DNA from: Paulinella micropora
Taxonomy: Eukaryota > Cercozoa > Imbricatea > Euglyphida
Direction: 5' to 3'
NCBI GenBank assembly: GCA_009731375.1
Contig: BJOX01000339.1
Span: forward strand, 384,057-412,659
Length of the DNA stretch: 28,603 nucleotides
Positions 9,078 through 17,990 of this stretch are shown here, in pieces. The position numbers were made by a program, and so were the translations under genes. Every line of letters begins with the position of its first letter. Within the stretch, counting starts at the first letter, position 1. The notes beneath the pieces are model-generated. The model was not told where the DNA came from. It saw only the letters and a list, made by a program, of their open reading frames with translations, and searched no databases.

Positions 9078-9080
9078 TCA
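9078..9080 (-). other. In-frame TGA inside the Gag RGG tail
   Basis: The codon interrupts a run of GGA/CGA codons; Gly/Arg-rich sequence continues on both sides in the same phase. A single substitution from GGA or CGA gives TGA, so a nonsense lesion is the simplest reading. Confidence 0.75.
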
Positions 9081-10684
9081 TCCTCCTGCTCCTCCTCCTC
9101 GTCCTCTTTGAGAGGCCTTTAAGTTCTTTTGTCTCTCCCTTTCCTCCTTCTTCTCTTTCATCCTCTTCATGTAGGTAATGATTGCCTCTCGTAACTCCTC
9201 ATCATCACACATATTGGCATACCAACCTTCGTTCGCAGCGCCAATCTGAAGCACGTTGAAAAGGCCCGGTTCCTTGCTTTCCGTCCTGCTCAGAAAATTT
9301 GCCCTTGCTGTTGGGTTCTGCCTATCATGATTGAAAGAGCAGTCTCTGTTCTCAATCTGTGCCTTACACTGCAAGCCCGCGAACCACCTCCAACATGCGG
9401 TCTTCAGGTCTGGCTCTCTCTGTCTCTTCCAACCGGCAACTCTGTTTGTGTACGTGGCTTGTGCGCCAACAGGTACACCGCCTGCCTGTGCCGTATGTGC
9501 CTCCGTGAGCGAGTCCATGTTTGAGCATGCACTCATCACTTCTTGAAACAGTGCTGACGGAGCAACGCTTTGAACCGTATTTTCGAACACGTGTGTCTCG
9601 AGGAAGTTCTTGGACTTCACTGAGCTAAACGTCGAGCATTGTTGTATGAGCTGAGTAAGCTTACTCGGGTTAACTGTGTGTAACGCCGAAAAGAAATAGA
9701 GGATGATCGACTTGCGGCCATAGAATAGCCCATAGGAGGAAACTACCTCCGTAAGGGTCGCCGCCAAGCCAACAGCACTCCTCAAACTCATCGCCACTGT
9801 CTCAAAGATTTCAAATCCTATGAGAGTACCAGTGCAGAGATGCTGGTATCCATGAGATTGAAAATATGAAATGAGTGTGGCCACCGCCAGTTCACACTGA
9901 GCGTCTAGGCCTGTTGCATTGTTTCTCTTAATCTCCTCCTTCTTTCTCAAAAACTTGTACTGTGTCAGATCAAATCCCTCCGAGACTAGAGATTGGTCAA
10001 AAACAGTAACAAGGGCCTCGTATTCCTGCGTTTCGTCGCAAGGAAAAGCCTTCATGCAGGCATTGATCTCTTTGAGCTTGCTCAAAAGCGAAGCATCAGA
10101 GTCTTTGTCTGAGCTCGTCTTGGCATATAGCATGAGACTTGCCACTCCTCCTTTCTTCCCCTTGAAGGCATTTATGATGTTCTGTCTGTCCTTCTTCTCC
10201 GTGTTTGTGACCACCACCGTAGTTGAGCCCGAGGGTGCAGGGGCTGGTGGGGCAGGAGCTGGTGGGGTCAAATATGTCGGAGGGTGTGTCTTTGCACCAC
10301 TCACTTTTGCTTTCATTCTTTCCAGTCTCATCGTCTTCTCGAACTCCTCATTCTCTTTCGCCTTCTTCTTCTCAGATATCACCAGCTTTTGAGCATGAGT
10401 GATAAAGGCCACCAATTCAGAAGCAGATCTGAGAAAATTATATTTCTCCACATATTGGTCAACACCTGCTTTGTTGGCGACCGGTGGTGCGTTACTAAGT
10501 GATTTAAGGACAGAGTGATCCTTGGTAGGAATCCATCTCTTCCATGCCTCCTTATGCAGTAACGCACCCATCAACAGTCTGGTCAGAACTCTGTCGGTCT
10601 TCTCTAACTCATCAATCACAGGATGAGTTTCTCCTGCTGCCTTAATGCTTTTTTCCATCTCTGCCTTCCCCTCCTCCAAGGTTT

Positions 10685-11054
10685 TCATTTCCATCGTAAA
10701 AAATGAAATATGCCACTCCAGTTTTTCGAACCCAGATTGGACTTCATTTTTGTTACATCGACTGCCTCCTGACCAGTCGCGAGGAATCTGGCTATTGCTC
10801 TTGGGTGTGTGTACTGGAGGTAACCCTTACATCGTGGGCCGTATGAACGTTCCCAAATCAGGGTTTGAGTGTACACCCCAAAGATAGCATCGAGTAATTC
10901 AAGGTGGGTGTGTGTGTCCCCAAACTTAATATGCTGTATCTTCTTTCTCTTTTCTGAATCAGAGACCAGTTTGCCGAGGAGCTGTGCTGTGTTTGATAAT
11001 AGGATATAGACATCCTTTTTAGCACGACTTTTCTCTCTTCTTTGATCCTGAGGG
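10685..11054 (-). CDS. ORF upstream of Gag, truncated by assembly gap
   Basis: About 122 residues are readable before the frame enters the N run; the N-terminus is lost. Visible segments such as KKDVYILLSNTAQLLGKLV and YLQYTHPRAIARFLATGQEA are protein-like and free of low complexity. The frame ends at TGA 10685-10687, overlapping the Gag ATG at 10692-10694 by ten bases, and is one frame away from it. It may be the N-terminal part of Gag (matrix/capsid-like) joined by -1 frameshifting at 10697-10703, or the same ORF separated by a one-base indel in the T6 run, or an independent upstream gene. I do not recognise a domain. Confidence 0.6.
10697..10703 (-). promoter_or_regulatory. Candidate -1 ribosomal frameshift heptamer TTTTTTA
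   Basis: On the minus strand the upstream ORF reads CAT TTT TTA CGA TGG AAA TGA. The heptamer T TTT TTA is exactly in X-XXY-YYZ phase and its -1 product enters the Gag frame, in which the Gag ATG is two codons further on. The same heptamer type drives frameshifting in lentiviruses. No downstream pseudoknot was evaluated, and the T6 run could equally be where an indel mutation arose. Confidence 0.45.
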
Positions 11055-12010
11055 NNNNNNNNNNNNNNNNNNNNNNNNNNNNNNNNNNNNNNNNNNNNNN
11101 NNNNNNNNNNNNNNNNNNNNNNNNNNNNNNNNNNNNNNNNNNNNNNNNNNNNNNNNNNNNNNNNNNNNNNNNNNNNNNNNNNNNNNNNNNNNNNNNNNNN
11201 NNNNNNNNNNNNNNNNNNNNNNNNNNNNNNNNNNNNNNNNNNNNNNNNNNNNNNNNNNNNNNNNNNNNNNNNNNNNNNNNNNNNNNNNNNNNNNNNNNNN
11301 NNNNNNNNNNNNNNNNNNNNNNNNNNNNNNNNNNNNNNNNNNNNNNNNNNNNNNNNNNNNNNNNNNNNNNNNNNNNNNNNNNNNNNNNNNNNNNNNNNNN
11401 NNNNNNNNNNNNNNNNNNNNNNNNNNNNNNNNNNNNNNNNNNNNNNNNNNNNNNNNNNNNNNNNNNNNNNNNNNNNNNNNNNNNNNNNNNNNNNNNNNNN
11501 NNNNNNNNNNNNNNNNNNNNNNNNNNNNNNNNNNNNNNNNNNNNNNNNNNNNNNNNNNNNNNNNNNNNNNNNNNNNNNNNNNNNNNNNNNNNNNNNNNNN
11601 NNNNNNNNNNNNNNNNNNNNNNNNNNNNNNNNNNNNNNNNNNNNNNNNNNNNNNNNNNNNNNNNNNNNNNNNNNNNNNNNNNNNNNNNNNNNNNNNNNNN
11701 NNNNNNNNNNNNNNNNNNNNNNNNNNNNNNNNNNNNNNNNNNNNNNNNNNNNNNNNNNNNNNNNNNNNNNNNNNNNNNNNNNNNNNNNNNNNNNNNNNNN
11801 NNNNNNNNNNNNNNNNNNNNNNNNNNNNNNNNNNNNNNNNNNNNNNNNNNNNNNNNNNNNNNNNNNNNNNNNNNNNNNNNNNNNNNNNNNNNNNNNNNNN
11901 NNNNNNNNNNNNNNNNNNNNNNNNNNNNNNNNNNNNNNNNNNNNNNNNNNNNNNNNNNNNNNNNNNNNNNNNNNNNNNNNNNNNNNNNNNNNNNNNNNNN
12001 NNNNNNNNNN
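11055..12010. other. Assembly gap (956 N)
   Basis: Unknown sequence. It hides the start of the upstream ORF and part of the 5' leader of the retrotransposon. Confidence 1.
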
Positions 12011-12281
12011 TGTGAGAACAGCAAGAACGACAGAGAGTTTGTATCTCATGTCTCCTTGTGAGCATACAGATGTGGATTGGGCTAGAGGGTACGAGACACC
12101 TGCTTGAGACCAATCAAATTATTTGTTTTGTGAAAGAGTTATGAGGGAGCTGTGTTGGAGTATTTGTTTTCGTCTGACGTCCCCGTGTGAGACAGGTCAG
12201 TGAAAATTCACTCTGTTGCCTGTGTGGCNNNNNNNNNNGGGCAAAGCAAAAAGAAATCACCCTAGTGATGTGGACTCCAAA
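12011..12281 (-). other. 5' leader of the retrotransposon, with a 10 N gap
   Basis: Non-coding stretch between the 5' LTR and the gap. It contains a 10-base N run at 12229-12238. The region probably includes the primer-binding site and packaging signals; no other feature is recognisable. Confidence 0.6.
12266..12279 (-). promoter_or_regulatory. Possible primer-binding site
   Basis: Two bases inside the 5' LTR the minus strand reads TGGAGTCCACATCA. Starting with TGG, it is the complement of a CCA tRNA 3' end at the expected place. I could not match it to a specific tRNA; it is not the common initiator-Met TGGTATCAGAGC type. Confidence 0.45.
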
Positions 12282-12427
12282 TGTAATGCCCCCAACGATA
12301 GCTCGTAAAAAGTCGGTAATACAACCAAACACAGTCCTCAAAAGATGAGAATGATATCTCGTTATATTAGCTCAGTGAAGCCAAAAAGGGGTGACTTTTT
12401 ACCGGCTATTTGGGGGGTGATGCTACA
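12282..12427 (-). repeat. 5' LTR of the retrotransposon (146 bp, internally deleted)
   Basis: Same ends as the left LTR (TGTAATGCCCCC ... GATGCTACA). The first 100 bp carry about three substitutions relative to the left copy. About 92 bp of the left copy is missing after CCAAAAAGG, which in transcription sense falls in the upstream, U3-like half. If U3 promoter elements lay there, this copy would have an impaired promoter. Confidence 0.8.
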
Positions 12428-12704
12428 GACTGAGTGAACAGACTCACTACACCGTCATATTAAATTTTTCTTTTAAATTTTTACAAGTTTCGGGTCAGGT
12501 TATTAATAATATAATGAACTTTTAATATTTTTAATAATTTTTTTTATTTTTTCCTGCTTCTAAAAATAGTTATTTTTTATTGCCAATTGGCATCATGCGC
12601 ATGCACTTAAACATTACTGAAAAGAATTCCTTATTCTTCTCAATCATCTTGAAAGTCGTCGAAATTTTAGGATGATGCCTACACTGACTTTTCAAGAGTC
12701 AAAA
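12428..12704. other. AT-rich unique stretch
   Basis: Runs of T and A, with an imperfect palindromic GCGCATGCAC section near 12597. No coding potential or known RNA seen. Confidence 0.5.
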
Positions 12705-12900
12705 CATGATTGGCGGCGGGCGGCGCTATTAATACGGCCCGTATATAGTTTTGGTAGCTCTAAAAACTTCATAAACTTCACTGATGATCTGCTTGGTATG
12801 CTTTCTCCTACCTTTACTCTAAATTTCAGCGTTCTGGCAGTTTTGGATCACAGTATTAATAGTTTTTTGAACGACACGGCGCCGCCGCCAATTCTTGAAA
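12705..12900 (+). repeat. Dispersed repeat B, copy 2
   Basis: Diverged copy of 1415-1640 in the same orientation, with shared TAGCTCTAAAAAC, ATGCTTTCTCCTACCTT and GTTCTGGCAG blocks in the same order. Confidence 0.65.
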
Positions 12901-13212
12901 AGTCCGCAAATTATTCCATTTTGAATTATTAAAAATTTTACTCTAGCTGCATGATCAGGAACCGTTCAGGACCAGAGGCTTGGCGACTGTAGCTGTCAAG
13001 GCGATGAGTCTGAACTTAGGGGCTAGTAAGAGTGTACCGTAAGGAGAACGTAAATAAAGCCTGCAGTATGGACTGAGAAAAACTTGAGCGAGTTTTACGC
13101 AAGCGGCACTGCTTTAATAGAATACTTGCCACTCGTAGAGCTGAGTGGGAAGCAGAAGAGATAAAATGGAAGAGGTATCGACTTTGTGGACTGGAGCCTG
13201 TGCATCAGTGTG
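12901..13212. other. Unique stretch, no gene seen
   Basis: About 310 bp of mixed composition between repeat B and the inverted-repeat element. No frame of convincing length or domain content. Confidence 0.5.
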
Positions 13213-13615
13213 ACTTTAATTTAATAACCAAATGCTTATTCAGAAATCGTGAAAGATCACAAGACAGATCGTTCGACCCTCGCTCCCTTTCTTGGACTAG
13301 CTTTCCACTGCAACTTCAGTCACATCCGCAGAATTACATTTAACGACTGCCACTATGTGACAGACGCTGAGCCTTGCTATGGCATTTATGAACAAGAACA
13401 TAACATTGATATGAATACTTATTGTAGGAGATAATAGTATTGACTGAGACGGTTGACCTTCAGTTTACTATAGACGAGGCATACGATTGCCTTTCAATCT
13501 CAACTATTAATAAAGACATACGATTGTCTTTCTCAGCAAGAAAGGGAGCGAGGGTCGTACGAACGCTCCTTTGATCTTTCACGTTCTCTGATTAAGCATT
13601 TGGTTATTAAATAAA
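13213..13615. mobile_element. MITE-like element with about 80-100 bp inverted arms
   Basis: Left arm 13213-13294 and right arm 13513-13615 are inverted copies: both contain TTTAATAACCAAATGCTTA at the outer end, a GTGAAAGATCA block and a TCGCTCCCTTTCTTG block at the inner end. The middle 220 bp is unique. The size (about 400 bp), long terminal inverted repeats and lack of a gene fit a non-autonomous DNA transposon or foldback element. A related single arm is at 1015-1120. Terminal bases and target duplication are not clear. Confidence 0.7.
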
Positions 13616-13800
13616 AACTATGATCTGTTCTGTTCTGTTCTGTTCTTCCGTTCTTTCTCTTCTGCTCTATTCCTTTCTTTTCTTTCACCTTCCCCTACTT
13701 CCTTTTTGCACCATTCCTCAACCCTCATGACGCCGCATCGGGCTTCCCATTCCCATTCCCATTCCCTTTCCCTTTCCCTTTCCCACTGAGGTGGCTGTCC
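13616..13800. repeat. Pyrimidine-rich low-complexity block
   Basis: A short (CTGTT)n pentamer run at about 13622-13646, C/T-rich sequence, then CCCATT/CCCTTT hexamers at 13745-13786. Confidence 0.85.
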
Positions 13801-13896
13801 GCGCCGGCCCGTCTGCTGCTGCCAGCACGCATTGCCTTTTTGCTGCCAGTCTGCGGGGAAGGGCCGGGTAACGAAGAGGACACACCCCCACCTACA

Positions 13897-14239
13897 TGTA
13901 TGTATGTATGTATGTATGTATGTATGTATGCATGTATGTATGTATGCCTGTATGTATGTATGTATGGCATGCATGTATGTTATGTATGTATGTATGTATG
14001 TATGTATATATGTATGTATGTATGTATGCATGTATGTAATGTATGTGTGTATGTATGTATGTATGTATGTACGTACGTTTATGTATTTATGTATGCATGC
14101 ATGCATGCATGTGCGTATATATGCATATATGTATGTATGTATGTATATATGCATGTATGTATGTATGCATGTATGTATGTATGTATGCATGTGTGTGTGT
14201 GTATGTATGTATGTATGTATGTATGTGTGTATGTATGTT
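13897..14239. repeat. (TATG)n microsatellite with TG and CATG variants
   Basis: Imperfect TATG/TGTA tetranucleotide array with interspersed GCATGC and GTGT patches. Cys/Val/Tyr/Met open frames and His/Thr/Tyr/Ile frames on the other strand are translations of the repeat. Confidence 0.97.
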
Positions 14240-14336
14240 GTCCCTCTGTCTGTTTGTCTGTCTATGTATCACCTTGGAGCATCCCATTTCGCTAAAGACA
14301 AGTGGTGTGGAGACGTTGTTCAAGTCCTTCCAGAGA
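14240..14336. other. Unique island inside the TATG arrays
   Basis: About 97 bp of non-repetitive DNA (around ACCTTGGAGCATCCCATTTC) ending at a 10-base N gap (14337-14346). It has no recognised function. Confidence 0.5.
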
Positions 14337-14346
14337 NNNNNNNNNN

Positions 14347-14612
14347 TGTATGTATGTATGTACGTATGTATGTATGTATGTGTGTATGTGTGTGTGTATG
14401 TGTGTGTATGTGTGTATGTATGTAGTTTGTATGTATGCATGTATGTATGTATGAATGTATGTATGTATGTATGTATGTATATATATATATATTTATATAT
14501 ATATATATATATTGTGTGTGTGTGTGTATGTATGTGTGTGTGTGTGTGTGTTTCTGTGTGTGTGTGTTTCTGTCTGTGAGTGTGTGTGTGTGTGTGTGTG
14601 TGTGCGTGTGTA

Positions 14613-14646
<34 letters not shown>

Positions 14647-14662
14647 TGTGTGTGTGTTTGTA

Positions 14663-14698
<36 letters not shown>

Positions 14699-14856
14699 CA
14701 TGCATGCATGCACGTATGTATGCATGTATGTATGTATGTACGTATGTATGCATGTATGTATGTATGTATATATGTATGTATGTATGTGTATGTATGTATG
14801 TATGTATGTATGTATGTATGCATGCATGTATGTATGTATGTATGTATGTATATATG

Positions 14857-14890
<34 letters not shown>

Positions 14891-14903
14891 TGTATGTATA
14901 TAA
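14347..14903. repeat. TATG, TA and TG microsatellite complex
   Basis: TATG array, then a pure TA stretch (about 14479-14512), a (TG)n tract with TTTG interruptions (about 14514-14690), then TATG again. Alternating TG and TA tracts are prone to Z-DNA or cruciform formation. Confidence 0.97.
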
Positions 14904-14939
14904 CCTCTCGAGCCCCAGGTCTGCAGTCAAGGTCACACT

Positions 14940-15070
14940 GGAAGCAAGGTGGTGGAATGTATGTAGGTAATGTGTGTGTGTGTGTGTAATTTATGAAAGC
15001 AAAATGGAAGAAAGGTGGTGGAGTGTATGTAGGTAATGTGTGTGTGTGTGTGTGTGTAATTTATGTAAAG
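14940..15070 (+). repeat. Tandem duplication of a roughly 62 bp block
   Basis: Two consecutive copies of a block reading GAAGMAAGGTGGTGGARTG, then TATGTAGGTAATG, a TG tract and TAATTTATG. They differ in TG length and a few substitutions. Confidence 0.85.
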
Positions 15071-15075
15071 CAAAA

Positions 15076-15243
15076 CGTGAAGAATTTCGGCCACCCCAAA
15101 TTTTGGCAAAAAAACAATAACGTATCTTGCGGTGAAAAGACCAGGGAAGAATTCCGGCCAGCCAAAGTTTTTGTGCAAAAACAACGTATTCTGCGGTGAA
15201 AAATCACTGGCCGAAATATTTCCTGGCCGAAATTTTTCACTCG
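15076..15243. mobile_element. Small inverted-repeat element with CCGAAATTTTTCAC-like ends
   Basis: The left end (CGTGAAGAATTTCGGCC) and right end (GGCCGAAATTTTTCACTCG) are inverted. Inside are two diverged tandem copies of a roughly 60 bp block containing AACGTATTCTGCGGTGAAAA or CTTGCGGTGAAAA. A 55 bp piece of the same family is at 20892-20947 in reverse orientation. Confidence 0.6.
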
Positions 15244-15311
15244 TCCTTATGTCATGTACTTTTTTACCGGTCACCTCCACAAAATGTGGTCAGGTTACCG
15301 ATAAAACTACA

Positions 15312-15400
15312 TATGCGGCGCGCCGAATCTACGTGTTTTGCGGGCTTGCCGGCCCGGCCCGGCTCGCCCGCAACACGTGAAATTTGTGGCTAGCCGCATA
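15312..15400. repeat. GC-rich long hairpin
   Basis: Arms 15331-15353 and 15356-15378 (ACGTGTTTTGCGGGC against GCCCGCAACACGT, with a GC-only loop region of GGCC repeats) are nearly complementary. The outer bases TATGCGGC (15312-15319) and GCCGCATA (15393-15400) also pair. It could be a foldback element or an RNA hairpin. Confidence 0.7.
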
Positions 15401-15519
15401 ATACAACAAGACCTGGTCAAGCCCAGGGCTGCCGGCGAGGCTAGACTGGAAGGAAGATGGTGGAAGGGCTTGGTGGCCAGCGATTCTGGTTGTGAGTTGT
15501 CGAGGCGTGATGCTGCAGA

Positions 15520-15770
15520 GGAGGCAGGGGAGGAGGAGGAAGAGGAGGAGGAAGGGGAGGAGGAGGGGGAAAGTCGAGGGTAGGAGGAGGATCGGAAGGC
15601 AGAGACTGCAAAGGGAGGCGCTGCTGTGTTGTTGAGGAGAGGGGAAGGGGCGGTGGGGACGGAGTGCTCCTAGAGGAAATCGGGAGGTAGGGAGGGAGGT
15701 AGGTAGGGAGGTAGGTAGGGAGGTAGGTAGGTAGAGGTAGGTAGGTAGAGGTAGGTAGGAGGTATGTAGA
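15520..15770. repeat. Purine-rich GAGG / TAGG low-complexity tract
   Basis: GAGGAG and GGAGGAAG repeats grade into (GGTA)n/(GTAGG)n tetramers at about 15680-15770. The short Glu-rich plus-strand frame here is a by-product of composition. Confidence 0.9.
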
Positions 15771-15829
15771 CAGATAGATAGATAGATAGATAGAGAGATA
15801 GATAGATAGATAGATAGATAAATAGAAAT

Positions 15830-15862
<33 letters not shown>

Positions 15863-15915
15863 CTAGCTAGCTATATATATATAGACATACCTGATCATGC
15901 AGCGATAGATAGATA

Positions 15916-15950
<35 letters not shown>

Positions 15951-16095
15951 TATGATAGATAGATAGATAGATAGATAGACAGATAGCTAGCTAGCTAGAT
16001 AAACAGACTACATATATATACATATATATATATATGTGTATATATATATGAATATATATATATATATATATACATACATACACACATACATATCG
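15769..16095. repeat. (GATA)n array with AGCT and TA variants
   Basis: GATA tetranucleotides on the plus strand with GCTA patches, ending in a (TA)n/(TACA)n stretch. A family G module interrupts it at 15887-15907. Confidence 0.96.
15887..15907 (+). repeat. Module G, copy 1 (CCTGATCATGCAGCGA)
   Basis: Short non-satellite module with the core ACCTGATCATGCAGCGA, found again at 16099, 16790, 17410 and (variant) 18165. Confidence 0.85.
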
Positions 16096-16098
16096 ACA

Positions 16099-16120
16099 TG
16101 CCTGATCATGCAGCGAGGGT
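16099..16120 (+). repeat. Module G, copy 2
   Basis: GCCTGATCATGCAGCGAGGG, followed by TAACAGATA. A GCGAGGCTAA echo of its right end recurs at about 16182, 16457 and 16492. Confidence 0.85.
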
Positions 16121-16206
16121 AACAGATACATCGATACATACACAAATATATTCTATAACATAGATACATACACACATACATAGCGAGGCTAACATAGATA
16201 CATACA

Positions 16207-16448
16207 CAGGAAAAGTAAAGGAAAAGTAAGAGGAAAAGTAAGAGGAAAGGGAAAAGGAAAAGGGAAAGGGAAGGGGAAGGGGAAGGGAAACGGGAAGGGA
16301 TAGGGGAAAGGAAAGGGAAAGGGAAAGGGCAAGGGAAAGGGGAAGGGGCAGGGAAAGGGGAAGAGGAAAGGGGAAGGGGCAGGGAAAGGGGAAGAGGAAA
16401 GGGGAAGGGGAAGGTGAAGGGGAAGGGGAAGGGAAAGGGAAAGGGAAC
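16207..16448. repeat. Homopurine tract (GGAAAA/GGGAAA)n
   Basis: About 240 bp of nearly pure purine on the plus strand, with units of GGGAAA and GGGGAA. Mirror symmetry makes triplex (H-DNA) formation plausible. It is flanked on both sides by GCGAGGCTAA echoes of module G. Confidence 0.95.
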
Positions 16449-16502
16449 ACATACATAGCGAGGCTATAACATAGATACATACACACATAATAGCGAGGCT
16501 AA

Positions 16503-16538
16503 TAGTCTGTGTCGGGGACGGGGAATATCTTCTGTAGA
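16503..16538 (+). repeat. Module H, copy 1 (GTCTGTGTCGGGG)
   Basis: Variant of the AGTCCGTGTCGGGGTGGGG module repeated at 17632, 17813, 17917 and 18190. Confidence 0.75.
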
Positions 16539-16546
16539 TACATAGA

Positions 16547-16773
16547 CTAGCTAAAGAAGTTCCTATTTCTTAAGTACAACGAACAATGACTTCAAGCGAT
16601 TTGATCTCAGTCAATATTTGCATCTACAACCTGTGTTATGGCTCATTAGAAAGCTCTTGATGAGAGCTTTCAAATGAGCCACTACACAAGCCGCGAAGAT
16701 CAGAACCGGCTGGGAACGAAACGTTTGAAGTGATTGCTCATTGTGGTTAAGTACAGGGAACTTCTCTTGCTAG
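16547..16773. mobile_element. Full-length foldback (hairpin) element, about 227 bp
   Basis: The outer arms are inverted: CTAGCTAAAGAAGTTCC at the left and GGAACTTCTCTTGCTAG at the right, extending inward through a TTAAGTAC...AATGA...CACTTCAA region with several mismatches. The centre is a near-perfect 18+18 bp palindrome, 16640-16657 against 16663-16680 (GGCTCATT...AATGAGCC), with one mismatch and a 5-base loop. Nearly the entire element can fold on itself. It fits a MITE or foldback transposon; an RNA hairpin gene is less likely. Confidence 0.75.
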
Positions 16774-16814
16774 ATATAAAGTATAGACACACACCTGATC
16801 ATGCAGCGAGGGTA

Positions 16815-16857
<43 letters not shown>

Positions 16858-16900
16858 TATAGACAGATAGATAGATAGATAAATAGATAAATAGATAGAT
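16770..16900. repeat. Module G copy 3 followed by (GATA)n
   Basis: AGATATAAAGTATAGACACA, then CACCTGATCATGCAGCGAGG and GTAATAGATAG, leading directly into a GATA array. The same junction recurs at 17391-17440. Confidence 0.9.
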
Positions 16901-17355
16901 GAGATATCGACTAATGTCAGAAAAAAGGAGCTTCTGATTTCGTCAACCAAGGAAGTCTGTGGGTAAAGTATCAACCCGATGCCCAGCTAAGCCGTGATGT
17001 TTGCACGGAAGGGACTGATACAGGCGATACCAAAGCTCCGTAGTACCAGGCGGGGCCAGGGCTCGTTCCATAAGCGCCCCTTGCAGAACGAGCTCCCACC
17101 TCCATTACAGAGGGCCCAGTAAGCAGATGGAGTTTCGAGACTGTGCGACAGTCTAGTATAAACCGACAGAGCACTGTGGGTTTTATTCCGGGCTCAACAA
17201 GCGAGAAAGGGCACCCTGAGGGAACAGGATTGTGCTTCCCGTCGCTATTTCGGCATGTGACTTATAGGCGTATGGCTAGGCACACATAAGGCACCCCACC
17301 ACGGGCCCAGCACACCCACACCATCCCCTAATTCTCTGTCTGTCGACAGATGGCA
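16901..17355. other. Unique island of about 450 bp
   Basis: Non-repetitive, GC-moderate DNA between two GATA arrays. A 67-codon minus-strand frame (16971-17174) has no recognised domain. It could be a fragment of a dispersed element, but I see no repeat partner in this window, and no tRNA or rRNA signature. Confidence 0.45.
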
Positions 17356-17358
17356 CCC

Positions 17359-17990
<632 letters not shown>

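Larger units (their letters stand above)
8796..10694 (-). pseudogene. gag: Gag-like nucleocapsid protein, interrupted by TGA at 9078
   Basis: Structural protein expected to package element RNA. From the ATG at 10694 the frame runs 538 residues to a TGA at 9078-9080 and continues in the same phase to a TGA at 8796-8798. N-terminal 1-130 is helical and charged; 140-156 is a Pro/Ala linker; 165-400 is a long, mostly helical region that may be the capsid-like part. A single zinc-knuckle-like motif has C434, C443, C452 and H456 (C-x8-C-x8-C-x3-H), closer to a CCCH finger than to the C-x2-C-x4-H-x4-C knuckle of most Gags. The C-terminus is an RGG-rich RNA-binding tail; the TGA at 9078 falls inside this Gly/Arg run and the tail resumes after it, so it is probably a nonsense change from a Gly or Arg codon. 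The frame is also open without an ATG from about 10825, so the ATG may not be the true start. Gag identity rests on position and domain style. Confidence 0.75.

Noticed and set aside
8759-9081. Overlapping Arg- or Glu-rich frames between gag and pro
   Set aside because: They are the other frames of the Gag RGG tail and lack natural starts.
13832-14989. Long open frames rich in Cys/Val/Tyr/Met or His/Thr/Tyr/Ile
   Set aside because: They are translations of TATG and TG repeats, appear in several frames at once, and cross an N gap.
16971-17174. 67-codon frame in the unique island
   Set aside because: Short, no domain, and no other support; kept only as part of the island description.
16901-17355. 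Possible SINE or tRNA-derived element
   Set aside because: No pair of A and B box sequences at proper spacing, no poly-A or target duplication, and no second copy seen.
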